Below are positions 17,419 through 25,559 of a stretch of 64,000 nucleotides of DNA, in pieces. Position 1 is the stretch's first letter, and every line of letters begins with the position of its first letter. Below the pieces are notes generated by a model. It saw only the letters and a program-made list of their open reading frames with translations, was not told where the DNA came from and made no database searches. Both the position numbers and the translations under genes were made by a program. The DNA is from JAGHAJ01 sp964559865 [NCBI: uncultured Synergistota bacterium] (lineage in GTDB: Bacteria > Synergistota > JAGHAJ01): contig CAZLJD010000015.1 in assembly GCA_964559865.1 (NCBI GenBank), forward strand, positions 131 through 64,130, written 5' to 3'.

Positions 17419-17973
17419 TTACTCACCGGGTTCTATAAGCCCGTAATTCCCGTCCTTCCTCTTGTAAACCACATTTACCTCGTCCGTCTTATCGTTGGTG
17501 AAGACGAAGAAGTCGTGGCCAACCAACTCCATCTGCAACACTGCCTCCTCCGGAGACATCGGCTTAAACGAAATCTTCTTCACCTTAACTATCTTGGGCT
17601 CTTCCTCCTCAGCCTTCTCAGACGGGGTAATGTCCTCCCTTATGTCATCAATAGAGACTGCAGGTTGCTCTGGCACTCTCATCCTGTACTTCTTTACCAG
17701 TTTCCCTTTAAACCTCTTGAGCTGGCGTTCTATCTTGTCCATAACGGCATCGGTAGCCGTCCTGAAGTCTGCTGCAGCCTCTTCTCCCCTTATCATCACC
17801 CCGTTGGCATTCAGGGTAACCTCAACGAAATACCTGCCTCTCTGGGTAGAGAGTATCACCTGTGCCTTAAGTATTCTGTCAAAGTACCTCTTCAGCTTCT
17901 CCACCTTTCTGGAGATGTAGTCTTTCAGAATGTCGGTTGCATTAACATTTCTCTCTACTATCTGGATGTCCAT
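17419..17973 (-). CDS. hpf: Long-form ribosome hibernation promoting factor
   Basis: 184 residues. The N-terminal 100 residues form the HPF/YfiA beta-alpha domain (MDIQIVERNVNATD, basic helix IERQLKRFKGKLVKKY); a charged linker follows and then the C-terminal dimerisation domain with KPMSPEEAVLQMELVGHDFF. Long HPF proteins dimerise 70S ribosomes into inactive 100S particles in stationary phase. I start at ATG 17973, 6-8 bp after GGGAGGG, instead of the TTG at 17979. Lies 15 bp downstream of glpX. Confidence 0.9.
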   Translation of the reverse strand: MDIQIVERNVNATDILKDYISRKVEKLKRYFDRILKAQVILSTQRGRYFVEVTLNANGVMIRGEEAAADFRTATDAVMDKIERQLKRFKGKLVKKYRMRVPEQPAVSIDDIREDITPSEKAEEEEPKIVKVKKISFKPMSPEEAVLQMELVGHDFFVFTNDKTDEVNVVYKRKDGNYGLIEPGE

Positions 17974-17988
17974 CAACAATCCCTCCCA

Positions 17989-18972
17989 CTAATAAGGAAT
18001 CTCACTAATGCGCATCAACTTGTCCGCACGATGGATAGAATTTATGTACCTCACCGTCCCAGACTTCGACCTCATCACTATGGAGTAAGTTCTTATGGTG
18101 TTTCCATCATACTTAACGCCCGAAAGCAGCTCCCCATCCGTTATGCCAGTAGCCGCAAAGAAGACATTGTCCCCCTTAACCATGTCGTCTATAGTAAGAA
18201 CAGAATCGGGCTTTAAGCCTATTTCCTCCGCCTTCCGCATCTCTTCTTCGTTCTCCACCCACGGTGCACACTGTATATCCCCACCAACGCACTTCAGCGC
18301 ACACGCAGCGATTATAGCTTCTGGAGCACCTCCTATCCCCATGAGCATGTCAATACCAGAGTCGTCCTTCGCAGTCATGAGAGCACCAGACACATCTCCA
18401 TCGGTTATAAGTCTTATCCTCGCACCAACATGCCTTATCTTTTCCACGAGCTTCTGGTGTCTGGGCCTATCGAGGACGACAACAGTCACATCGTCTATGT
18501 CTTTATCCAACGCCTTAGCGACATTCCTTATGTTTATCGCAACTGGTGCAGTTATGTCAATCACGCCCCTCGCACGCGGTCCAACGGCTATCTTGTTGAA
18601 GTAAAACACATGACCGGGATTAAATATGCTCCCCCTTTCGGATACACCGACCACCGAGATGGCACCGGGTCTGCCCAAAGACAAAAGCCTCGTTCCATCA
18701 ATAGGGTCAACTGCTATGTCCACCTCCGGAGGAACCCTCTTGCCAAGCACTTCACCGTTGTACAACATAGGAGCCTTGTCCTTTTCACCCTCACCTATCA
18801 CTATCACACCGTCCATGTCCACCGTATTGAGCATATACCTCATCGCATTCACGGCAGCCCTATCGGACTCGTTCTTGTTACCCTTACCCATCCACCTTGC
18901 CGCCGCCATCGCAGCGGACTCCGTAGCACGCACCAACTCCAACCCAAGATTCCTATCTGGTGCTTCTGTCAT
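17989..18972 (-). CDS. glpX: Class II fructose-1,6-bisphosphatase (GlpX)
   Basis: About 327 residues from ATG 18972. Signature elements are ATESAAMAAARWMGKGNK, GEGEKDKAPML, VDPIDGTRLL (metal site), ITDGDVSGAL, GIGGAPEAI and FFAATGITDGELL. Hydrolyses fructose 1,6-bisphosphate for gluconeogenesis, in the cytoplasm. The frame is open 96 bp further upstream, but that stretch holds a good promoter (19016-19044) and is therefore leader, not protein. A GTG at 18978 is a minor alternative. First gene of the glpX-hpf-HD-leuC-leuD-leuB-citG run. Confidence 0.93.
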   Translation of the reverse strand: MTEAPDRNLGLELVRATESAAMAAARWMGKGNKNESDRAAVNAMRYMLNTVDMDGVIVIGEGEKDKAPMLYNGEVLGKRVPPEVDIAVDPIDGTRLLSLGRPGAISVVGVSERGSIFNPGHVFYFNKIAVGPRARGVIDITAPVAINIRNVAKALDKDIDDVTVVVLDRPRHQKLVEKIRHVGARIRLITDGDVSGALMTAKDDSGIDMLMGIGGAPEAIIAACALKCVGGDIQCAPWVENEEEMRKAEEIGLKPDSVLTIDDMVKGDNVFFAATGITDGELLSGVKYDGNTIRTYSIVMRSKSGTVRYINSIHRADKLMRISEIPY

Positions 18973-19015
18973 GTTCACATACCCCCAGCTGAGAGATGTA
19001 GGAGCTTCCACAAAG

Positions 19016-19044
19016 ATTATACCAAACGGACACAACCCAAACAA
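19016..19044 (-). promoter_or_regulatory. Promoter of the glpX operon
   Basis: On the minus strand TTGTTT (19039-19044), 17-bp spacer, perfect TATAAT (19016-19021). It lies within the longest open frame of glpX and so decides the downstream start at 18972. Confidence 0.75.
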
Positions 19045-19077
19045 GGTGGATATGTCTTTAAGGTACAAAAAAGCATA

Positions 19078-19119
19078 GGATAGTCAGAAAAAAACGCATT
19101 TAGCAACAATTGACTATCC
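19078..19119. repeat. 9-bp inverted repeat between the pfkB stop and the glpX promoter
   Basis: GGATAGTCA (19078-19086) and TGACTATCC (19111-19119) are perfectly complementary, with a 24-bp centre that includes a T7 run on the minus strand. It sits after the sugar operon and about 35 bp upstream of the glpX -35. It may be an operator or a weak terminator. Confidence 0.5.
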
Positions 19120-19135
19120 CACGGTCGAATTTTAC

Positions 19136-20077
19136 CTATCTCTTGAGAAACAGCGGATAGATGTCTTCAAATCTGGGATATCTTGCCTCCTGCCTTTTGG
19201 TTATTGCATAAGAGGAGTAAAAGCTCGCAAATGAAACTGCTTCTGAATAGCTCCACCCTTCAACGATACCCCTCAACAGGGCAGCGTTGAACATATCACC
19301 AGCGCCTACGGTGTCAACAATCTCACCAAACCTGTAAGCAGGAGTAGAAACATCTTCCTCTCCTACGAATCCTCTTGCACCATCACCCCCCAACTTCACG
19401 ATGCAACCGTTTAGTCCCTCACTCCTGAAATACTCAAGTGCACTATCCAAAGCGCTCGTCCTGGATATAGCAAGTGCTTCGTTCTGATTCGGCAGAAATA
19501 TGGCGCTTTTCCTTGCTATATCCACTACGAGGGCTGTCTCCTTATCACCCCACCCACCCGGAAACCACCCGGGGTCAAAGAGGATCCTGTTACCGTTCCA
19601 AACGAGGTGTTCTATCACATTCAAAAAAGAGTCCTCTTGAAACGACGGTATGAGGTTGAAACCGCACACCACCACCCACGACTCTTCTATGTCGCTTATG
19701 CTCTCCATCAGAAAGCCCCTATCCATAAGCCCCAAGCTCCCCAGGTAGGTAAAAAAACTCCTTTCACTGCTCCTCATGGAGATCCCCACAGAAACAGATG
19801 TCTTCTCTGGCACAACTCTGCACTTGGAGACATCTATACCTCTACCCCTCAGATCACCTATAAACTCCCTTCCGAAGGTGTCATCACCAACGACCGATAC
19901 AACGGCAGTGTCAAACCCAAGCACACGCAAGGCATTCGCCGTATTGCCTGCAGCACCAGTGTACCTAAAGTCAAAAAAATCACCTATCACCTCAGTGCCA
20001 ACCTCAGGCCAACCATCAAAGTAACCAACAATTATGTCAATACTGAGATTTCCCAACACATACACCTTAGGTAACAT
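19136..20077 (-). CDS. PfkB-family carbohydrate kinase
   Basis: 313 residues. GNLSIDIIVG at the N-terminus, GAAGNTANALRVLG (substrate-binding di-glycine region near residue 41), LPNQNEAL, and the ATP/anion-hole motif DTVGAGDMFNAALL near 252 with catalytic Asp. Ribokinase-fold kinases phosphorylate sugars, sugar phosphates or fructosamines. It is the last gene of an operon with a SIS-domain enzyme and an ABC sugar importer, the same gene set as the Bacillus frl (fructosamine) operon, so an imported (amino)sugar conjugate is the likely substrate. Substrate is inferred. Confidence 0.88.
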   Translation of the reverse strand: MLPKVYVLGNLSIDIIVGYFDGWPEVGTEVIGDFFDFRYTGAAGNTANALRVLGFDTAVVSVVGDDTFGREFIGDLRGRGIDVSKCRVVPEKTSVSVGISMRSSERSFFTYLGSLGLMDRGFLMESISDIEESWVVVCGFNLIPSFQEDSFLNVIEHLVWNGNRILFDPGWFPGGWGDKETALVVDIARKSAIFLPNQNEALAISRTSALDSALEYFRSEGLNGCIVKLGGDGARGFVGEEDVSTPAYRFGEIVDTVGAGDMFNAALLRGIVEGWSYSEAVSFASFYSSYAITKRQEARYPRFEDIYPLFLKR

Positions 20078-20086
20078 AACTGTTCA

Positions 20087-21151
20087 TCATTCCTCTCTGG
20101 TAACTTTGTTTATCATCTCAAACTCCTCGTCACTGATACCCTTGGTCTTCCTTACACGATAAGCAAAAAGCTGCATATACACGAGGAACAATAGACCCTG
20201 CAGATACTCAGGAAGATCCGTGTTCACAATGTCCATAAAGACGCTTCCAGATTCCAGTCCTGCCGTGTCAACGAGACTGTTGGCAACGATCCAGCAGAAG
20301 GAAGACACCGGACTAACCTCCCTGCATAGCTTCACCAACAACTCCTTATTTGCCGAATCAGGCACAAAACAGATGATCCCCCTTCTCTCCACCATCATCT
20401 CCATTGGGCCGTGTCTGAGCATACCAGCAGAGATCGGCAGGAGGTTGAGACGAGCTATTTCGCCAAAGGTCAAAGACGCCTGATACACCATGCTCATACC
20501 AAATCCCCTCGTGGTAATCACACCACCGTCGGCAGAGCTGATAACCTCCCGGGGGAGATCATCGACGGAATCCCTTGCGAGCTTCAACACCCGAGCAAGT
20601 TCGGACGGCAACGCCCTTAAAGACTCAACTTCACCATCTAACCTTCCAACCAGCAACAGGGAAAAGACTACAAGTGCAAGCACAGAATTCGTATAGCTCT
20701 TCGTAGAGCCCAGAGCCTTCTCTTCTCCAGAAAATATGTCAAAGCAGAGATCCACCCCCTTGGCAAGCGCACTTTTGAGGTTAGATGTAAAGCCCACCTT
20801 TACGGCGTGAGAGCCCTTTAATCTCTCAAGCAACCTCAATATCTCAACGGTTTCACCAGAGTTAGAGACAAGCACGACCACACTCACATTATCAAACCAG
20901 CCATTGGAGATATACCACAAACCCTCCGAGGCATCGTAGGCATCTGCGTCTATCCCATACATACGAAGCAGATAGGTTGCGTGCACAGAGGCATAAAGCG
21001 AACTCCCCATTCCAAAGAAGACCACCCTCTGAGACGGCAACGGAAAAAGTCCCCTGACCTTCTGTCTGTAGTACTCAACATTTGCAAGCAGACTCTCTAC
21101 TGCCTCAGGCTGTTGAAACACCTCATCGTAGAAAGCTGACAACTCCACCAC
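20087..21151 (-). CDS. Double SIS-domain sugar isomerase/deaminase (GlmS C-terminal / AgaS / FrlB-like)
   Basis: 354 residues with two SIS domains. The first carries FFGMGSSLYAS and LVSNSGETVEIL, followed by EEKALGSTKSYTNS, which resembles the aminotransferase isomerase domain of GlmS; the second carries RGFGMSMVYQASLTFGEIA and the RHGPMEMM phosphate-binding loop. There is no N-terminal glutaminase domain, so it is not a glucosamine-6-phosphate synthase. Likely reaction: isomerisation, deamination or deglycation of a phosphorylated amino sugar or Amadori product. It lies 9 bp from the pfkB gene and 9 bp from the permease genes. The start codon is GTG at 21151 or 21148. Confidence 0.85.
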   Translation of the reverse strand: MVELSAFYDEVFQQPEAVESLLANVEYYRQKVRGLFPLPSQRVVFFGMGSSLYASVHATYLLRMYGIDADAYDASEGLWYISNGWFDNVSVVVLVSNSGETVEILRLLERLKGSHAVKVGFTSNLKSALAKGVDLCFDIFSGEEKALGSTKSYTNSVLALVVFSLLLVGRLDGEVESLRALPSELARVLKLARDSVDDLPREVISSADGGVITTRGFGMSMVYQASLTFGEIARLNLLPISAGMLRHGPMEMMVERRGIICFVPDSANKELLVKLCREVSPVSSFCWIVANSLVDTAGLESGSVFMDIVNTDLPEYLQGLLFLVYMQLFAYRVRKTKGISDEEFEMINKVTREE

Positions 21152-21160
21152 CCCTTTAAC

Positions 21161-22000
21161 CTACTTTATAGCACCAGATGTAAGTCCTTTAATAAGCCAC
21201 TTTTGGAATATAATACCTATCAACAGAGGAGGAAGAGCAGCCACAACGCCACCTGCCATCATCAGGCCAAAGTTCATCATGTGATGGGTAACGAACTCGG
21301 ATATGGCAACCGTGACCGTCTTGGCACGCGGGGAAGATGTGAGTATCAACGCAAACATAAATTCATCCCACGCCGTCAAGAACGAAAATGTTGCAGTGGT
21401 AGCGAGTCCGTTTACCGACATGGGTAACACTACCTTTAGAAAGACACCGTACGGAGTAGCACCGTCGATCAACGCTGCCTCCTCTATCTCCTTAGGTATG
21501 GTGAGGAAAAATCCGTGCATCATCCATATCACATACGGCAGGGTAAAAGAAGAGTACACCAGTATCAATGCCCACCATGTATCGTATATCCCAAGTCTTA
21601 TGGTAAAGGCATACATTGCTATGGAGAGTGCTATAGGCGGAAACATGGAAAGTACGAGCACACCTTTGAGATAACTTTTCTCAAAGCGCGGCTTGAAGCG
21701 TGCCAAGGCGTAAGCAGCCAGCGAGCCAATGGCAACACATATAGCAGTCGTAACGGCGGCTATGCCAAAGCTGTTCTTCAGCGCAGAAAGAAATATCGCA
21801 ACGCCCATCGACTCCCCCTTCCCGGTAAAGAGGCTAATGAAGTTTCCCATCGTTGGATGTTCAGGGAAGAGGTGTGGTGGCGTACTTATCAACTCACTCA
21901 TGGGAGATATAGCAGAGACGAACTCCCAGTAGAAGGGGAGTAATATCACGACACTCGTTACGACTGCTCCAAGGTAAAGTCCAAAACTGTTTCTCCTCAT
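21161..22000 (-). CDS. ABC sugar transporter permease (MalG/CUT1 type)
   Basis: 279 residues, six hydrophobic segments. The EAA loop towards the ATPase is IEEAALIDGATPYGVFLKVV, typical of CUT1 permeases of the MalG branch. N-terminal TM includes YLGAVVTSVVILLPFYWEF. Pairs with the MalF-type permease encoded 9 bp upstream. No ATPase gene is in this operon, so a shared MsmX/MalK-type ATPase encoded elsewhere must energise it. Confidence 0.92.
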   Translation of the reverse strand: MRRNSFGLYLGAVVTSVVILLPFYWEFVSAISPMSELISTPPHLFPEHPTMGNFISLFTGKGESMGVAIFLSALKNSFGIAAVTTAICVAIGSLAAYALARFKPRFEKSYLKGVLVLSMFPPIALSIAMYAFTIRLGIYDTWWALILVYSSFTLPYVIWMMHGFFLTIPKEIEEAALIDGATPYGVFLKVVLPMSVNGLATTATFSFLTAWDEFMFALILTSSPRAKTVTVAISEFVTHHMMNFGLMMAGGVVAALPPLLIGIIFQKWLIKGLTSGAIK

Positions 22001-22009
22001 AAGCGCACC

Positions 22010-22915
22010 TCACATATACTCCACTTCGGAGTACATAATCTTTATGAGTATGAGTGCAAACACGAGGGTAACACCCGTCATCAGCACGGATATCGTAGCC
22101 GCACTTCCAAACTGTAGCCTCTGAAAAGCATTGTAGAATATGTAATAAGACAGCGTTTGTGTTCCATTGGCGGGTCCACCCTGAGTTATCATGTAGACTA
22201 TGTCAAAAACCTGAAACGCCTGCGTTATTCTCATAACCAGGGAGACGAGTATAGCAGGCTTCAAAAGGGGTATGGTAATGTGCCACAAGGTATACCAGAA
22301 ACCACTTCCATCTATCTTTGCAGCTTCAAAGTAAGAATCCGGTATGGTTTGAAGTGCTCCCAGAAGCACGATAGTGAAAAATCCCCAGTTCTTCCATATA
22401 TCAGCCAGTATAATCATGTTCAGCGCAGTAAACGGAGACGCTAACCAGCTATGATAGTGAGATATCAGACCAAGTCTGTAGAGCACACCGTTCAAGATGC
22501 CAAAGTTCCCGTCGTATATCCACCGCCACATGACGCCGTTGACGACGGTAGGCAATGCCCACGGCAGGATTACCAAACTCCTCACGAATGCCCTCCCGTG
22601 AAACTTTCTGTTCAGCATAAGAGCGGTAAAGAGCCCTATCACGAGCTCCCCACCCACGCTAACCACGGTAAAGTAACCACTTATCCAAGCCGCATACCAG
22701 AAAGACCTGCTCGTGAGCATCTGGATATAATTGTCAAGCCCAACCCACCTATTGAGGTATTTCATGAGGAGGCTGTAGTGGAAGAAGCTTATAAATGTAT
22801 CGTAAAGAACAGGATATACCAGCACTATCCCAAGGACCAGCGTCGCAGGGAGCAAAAACACTGCAAGGTGCCTCATACCACCGTAGCCAAGAATCCTTCT
22901 TTCCACTACCTCCAC
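22010..22915 (-). CDS. ABC sugar transporter permease (MalF/UgpA type)
   Basis: 301 residues with six TM helices. The cytoplasmic coupling loop is DSYFEAAKIDGSGFWYTLWH, and WALPTVVNGVMWRWIYD is a standard CUT1 feature. Forms the heterodimeric channel with the downstream permease. It lies 20 bp after the substrate-binding protein gene. Confidence 0.92.
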   Translation of the reverse strand: MEVVERRILGYGGMRHLAVFLLPATLVLGIVLVYPVLYDTFISFFHYSLLMKYLNRWVGLDNYIQMLTSRSFWYAAWISGYFTVVSVGGELVIGLFTALMLNRKFHGRAFVRSLVILPWALPTVVNGVMWRWIYDGNFGILNGVLYRLGLISHYHSWLASPFTALNMIILADIWKNWGFFTIVLLGALQTIPDSYFEAAKIDGSGFWYTLWHITIPLLKPAILVSLVMRITQAFQVFDIVYMITQGGPANGTQTLSYYIFYNAFQRLQFGSAATISVLMTGVTLVFALILIKIMYSEVEYM

Positions 22916-22935
22916 CTCCTCAACTGCCTACTCTC

Positions 22936-24180
22936 TTACCTCTTCAATCCAGCTATCTTCTTTGCAGCCTCGTCGAGTGCTGCTTTAGGCGTCATCTTCT
23001 TCGTCAAAGCCTTCTGGAGTGCCACCTGAAGTATGTGAGAAAATTCCGTGTAGTAAGGAACTTGCGGTCTGTTGAACGCATACTTCAACTGTTCAACCAT
23101 CACTCCAAATTCTGGGTGATGCTTCAAGACTGCAGGAGACTTGTAAAGGGACTTCCAGATAGGCATTGCACCGTACTCTACCGACTGCTTTATCTGATTC
23201 TTCTTCGACGCAAGGAAGTTTATGAACTTCCACGCAGCAGCCTTATGCTTGGAGCCAGATGTAATGGACAATCCCATAGGACCCGTAGTGGTAGCACTCG
23301 GCAAACCCTTCACATTAGAAGGCACCAAACCTACCCTTATTTTGCCCTTAACCTTGGACTGCTTTGGATCTTCAAACACTCCCCACGCAAACGACCACTC
23401 AAAGCCAAAGGGCACTCTACCAGAGGCAAGGCTGTGCAGTATGTCTCTATCAGTTGCAGTTATGGAGTTGGGATCAACGACCTTCCACTTGTATATGGAG
23501 TCAACCATCCACTGCAGAGCCTTCAACCCCCCTCCCTTGTTAAACGCCGGCTTACCAGATTCGAAGAACTTTCCACCAAACCCATGCAACAGCGCACCGT
23601 AGTAGCAAATCAAACCCTCATTCTGAGACCATCCCCATATACTCCCGTAAGGTGCAACCTTCTTCTGCTGTATAATCTTGGAGTACTTAACGAACTCGTC
23701 CCATGTCTTCGGAGGTCTGGAGAGTCCAGCCTTCTTCAGCATGTCCACATTATAGTAGAAGAACAGCGCATCGTGGAACATGGGCATGACATACAGATGT
23801 CCCTTGTAGGTAAATGTGTCCCGCAGAGACTTTATAATCTTGCTCCTCTCAGAAGGCGGTACATACCCATCAAGGGGTTCAAGTATTCCCATATCAACAT
23901 ACTCAGACACCCATATACAGTCAACATCTATCACATCGTAGGCACTACGATCTGCAGACAGCGCAGTCAACTCCTTCTGCAGAAGGTTGTCATACCCCAC
24001 ACTGGAGAAGTCCACCTTTATGTTAGGATAAAGCTTCTCAAACGCCGGTATAACAGATTTACGGAAGGGTGCAAAGTCATCGCTAGATATTACTCTTATA
24101 GTCACCTTTGCAGCCGCCAGAGAGGTCCCCATCACCACTAACAACGACAAAACCACCAAAATCCCCACAAGCCGTCTCAT
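22936..24180 (-). CDS. Extracellular sugar-binding protein of CUT1 ABC importer
   Basis: 414 residues. The N-terminus MRRLVGILVVLSLLVVMG followed by SLAAAK is a signal peptide with an AxA-like cleavage site and no lipobox cysteine, so the protein is periplasmic. The rest is family 1 extracellular solute-binding protein, with PMFHDALFFYYNVDMLKKAG and PKTWDEFVKYSK. The ligand is a sugar or sugar conjugate that I cannot identify. First transporter gene behind the ROK regulator (21-bp gap). Confidence 0.9.
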   Translation of the reverse strand: MRRLVGILVVLSLLVVMGTSLAAAKVTIRVISSDDFAPFRKSVIPAFEKLYPNIKVDFSSVGYDNLLQKELTALSADRSAYDVIDVDCIWVSEYVDMGILEPLDGYVPPSERSKIIKSLRDTFTYKGHLYVMPMFHDALFFYYNVDMLKKAGLSRPPKTWDEFVKYSKIIQQKKVAPYGSIWGWSQNEGLICYYGALLHGFGGKFFESGKPAFNKGGGLKALQWMVDSIYKWKVVDPNSITATDRDILHSLASGRVPFGFEWSFAWGVFEDPKQSKVKGKIRVGLVPSNVKGLPSATTTGPMGLSITSGSKHKAAAWKFINFLASKKNQIKQSVEYGAMPIWKSLYKSPAVLKHHPEFGVMVEQLKYAFNRPQVPYYTEFSHILQVALQKALTKKMTPKAALDEAAKKIAGLKR

Positions 24181-24201
24181 TTCCTACCCCCCTTTTCGTT
24201 T

Positions 24202-25323
24202 TTACTGTGCAGAAACAGACTCAAACGCATTCACTCCCTCCTGCACACCACCTCCTTCTATTAAGTCGAAGAAGTACCCCCTATCAATGTGCCCGTAAAC
24301 CACCTTTTTCAAGAACGCTATAACACCAACCGTTAGAGCCCCGTTAACCACAGCAAACGTTCCGTGTTTCGAAGGCGTGATCTTTACCCCGTGTAGTTCC
24401 CTGCGAGCCCCTATGTCTCCAAGCACCTGCTCCAGAACAACCCCACCACTCCCAGAGACGATAACTTCAGAGGGATCAAACAGGAGTATCAGGTTGCCTA
24501 TGAGCCTCAGAACGGCATTGCCACTCCTTTCGTTCGCAGTAGAGAGGTAGTCCTCAAATGTCTCAGAGTTATCCCCGAAAAGCGGCATAAGTTTTCCTAT
24601 CTCTCCTGCCTTTCCTCCGCAACCCCGGTACAGCCTCCCGTTTAAAATCAAGCCTGCACCTATGCCCCGTCCAAGGTAAAGTGCTATGAGGTTCGTTCCT
24701 TTCTCCTTTCTGTCCATGTACTCACCAACGGCAAGGGCATTTGCGTCGTTTTCAAACAGCACCGTGCAGTTCGGAAAGTGCCTGTGAAATTCACTACCAA
24801 AGAAATTGGCTGAAGACACGCCTTTCCAGTTCAAAGGGTGATCAAACGCTACATCCTCACCAGCGTCACTTACAATCCCAGCCACCGCTATGGACATGAC
24901 CTCTAACTTCTCAGGATCAAACTTTCCATCATCGGCATAGTCAACGAGTCTGCTCAATATCGCCCCAGCGAGCGCATGCGAGTCCGTGCAATCAAAACCC
25001 ACCTTCTCCATAACAACGATCTTTTTACCAAGATCAGACACCCCAATAGTAAAGAAATCTCTGTCAACCTGCACGGCAGCGACATACCTCGCAGAGTAGT
25101 TGAAAAACAACCTCTGAGGTTTCTTACCACTCTTGGAATCGTACTTCCCTCTGATGAGTATCAGATCCCCCACATAGGCATCGACAATGCGAGACACCGT
25201 AGGTAAACTCACATTAAGTTTAGCGGAGAGCTCTCCCCTCGTTCCCTTGCCGGCTACATATAGCGTCCTCAAAACCTCAAAAGAGTTGATCTTCCTCAAA
25301 ACAGAAGGTGTCTTTTTGATCAT
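24202..25323 (-). CDS. ROK-family transcriptional repressor
   Basis: 373 residues: winged helix-turn-helix at about 15-75 (LSAKLNVSLPTVSRIVDAYV) followed by the ROK kinase-like fold with LYLGRGIGAGLILNGRLYRG. The usual ROK zinc motif (CxCGxxGC) is missing; the equivalent stretch reads GKLMPLFGDNSETFEDYLS. Such proteins repress sugar operons and release DNA upon binding the sugar. It is the first gene of the operon it probably controls, and a TGTTT-G-AAACA palindrome lies between its promoter and start. Confidence 0.88.
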   Translation of the reverse strand: MIKKTPSVLRKINSFEVLRTLYVAGKGTRGELSAKLNVSLPTVSRIVDAYVGDLILIRGKYDSKSGKKPQRLFFNYSARYVAAVQVDRDFFTIGVSDLGKKIVVMEKVGFDCTDSHALAGAILSRLVDYADDGKFDPEKLEVMSIAVAGIVSDAGEDVAFDHPLNWKGVSSANFFGSEFHRHFPNCTVLFENDANALAVGEYMDRKEKGTNLIALYLGRGIGAGLILNGRLYRGCGGKAGEIGKLMPLFGDNSETFEDYLSTANERSGNAVLRLIGNLILLFDPSEVIVSGSGGVVLEQVLGDIGARRELHGVKITPSKHGTFAVVNGALTVGVIAFLKKVVYGHIDRGYFFDLIEGGGVQEGVNAFESVSAQ

Positions 25324-25346
25324 GTTATCCCTCGTTTATTTCTAAC

Positions 25347-25387
25347 TGTTTGAAACAAATTCTATAGATACATTTTTCAGATTGCAA
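25347..25387 (-). promoter_or_regulatory. Promoter and candidate ROK operator of the sugar operon
   Basis: On the minus strand TTGCAA (25382-25387), 17-bp spacer, TAGAAT (25359-25364). Just downstream, over the expected transcription start, is the palindrome TGTTT-C-AAACA (25347-25357). Position and symmetry suit a repressor site for the ROK protein encoded right below it. Confidence 0.55.
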
Positions 25388-25456
25388 GTGCGATAGAAAT
25401 AAATAATATCAAATTGGATATACTTAATAGGATTAAACACCGCATTATGTTAATAT

Positions 25457-25476
25457 ATCACACGCAGATATGTGAT
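25457..25476. terminator. Hairpin, possible terminator between AEC gene and ROK promoter
   Basis: ATCACA (25457-25462), an 8-nt loop and TGTGAT (25471-25476) followed by TTTT on the plus strand and preceded by AAAAA-complement on the other. The stem is short. It could end transcription from the AEC gene. Confidence 0.35.
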
Positions 25477-25517
25477 TTTTGTGAAGACTCTCTTAATCTC
25501 TGCTAATTAAGGGCAGG

Positions 25518-25554
25518 CACCCTCTCCGCTTCCACTCCGCTCAAAGGCAAAGGT
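25518..25554 (-). repeat. Dispersed structured repeat, copy 1
   Basis: Bases 25518-25538 are identical over 21 nt to 52786-52806. On the minus strand a stem can form between 25549-25554 (ACCUUU) and 25519-25524 (GAGGGU), closing a 24-nt loop that contains GAGUGGAAGCG-like sequence. In copy 2 the same stem is ACCCUC/GAGGGU, so two pairs change from U-G to C-G while pairing is kept. Confidence 0.5.
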
Positions 25555-25559
25555 CTGCC

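Noticed and set aside
18973-19068. Longer GlpX start
   Set aside because: This segment contains a TTGTTT-17-TATAAT promoter and has no homology to GlpX; translation begins at 18972.
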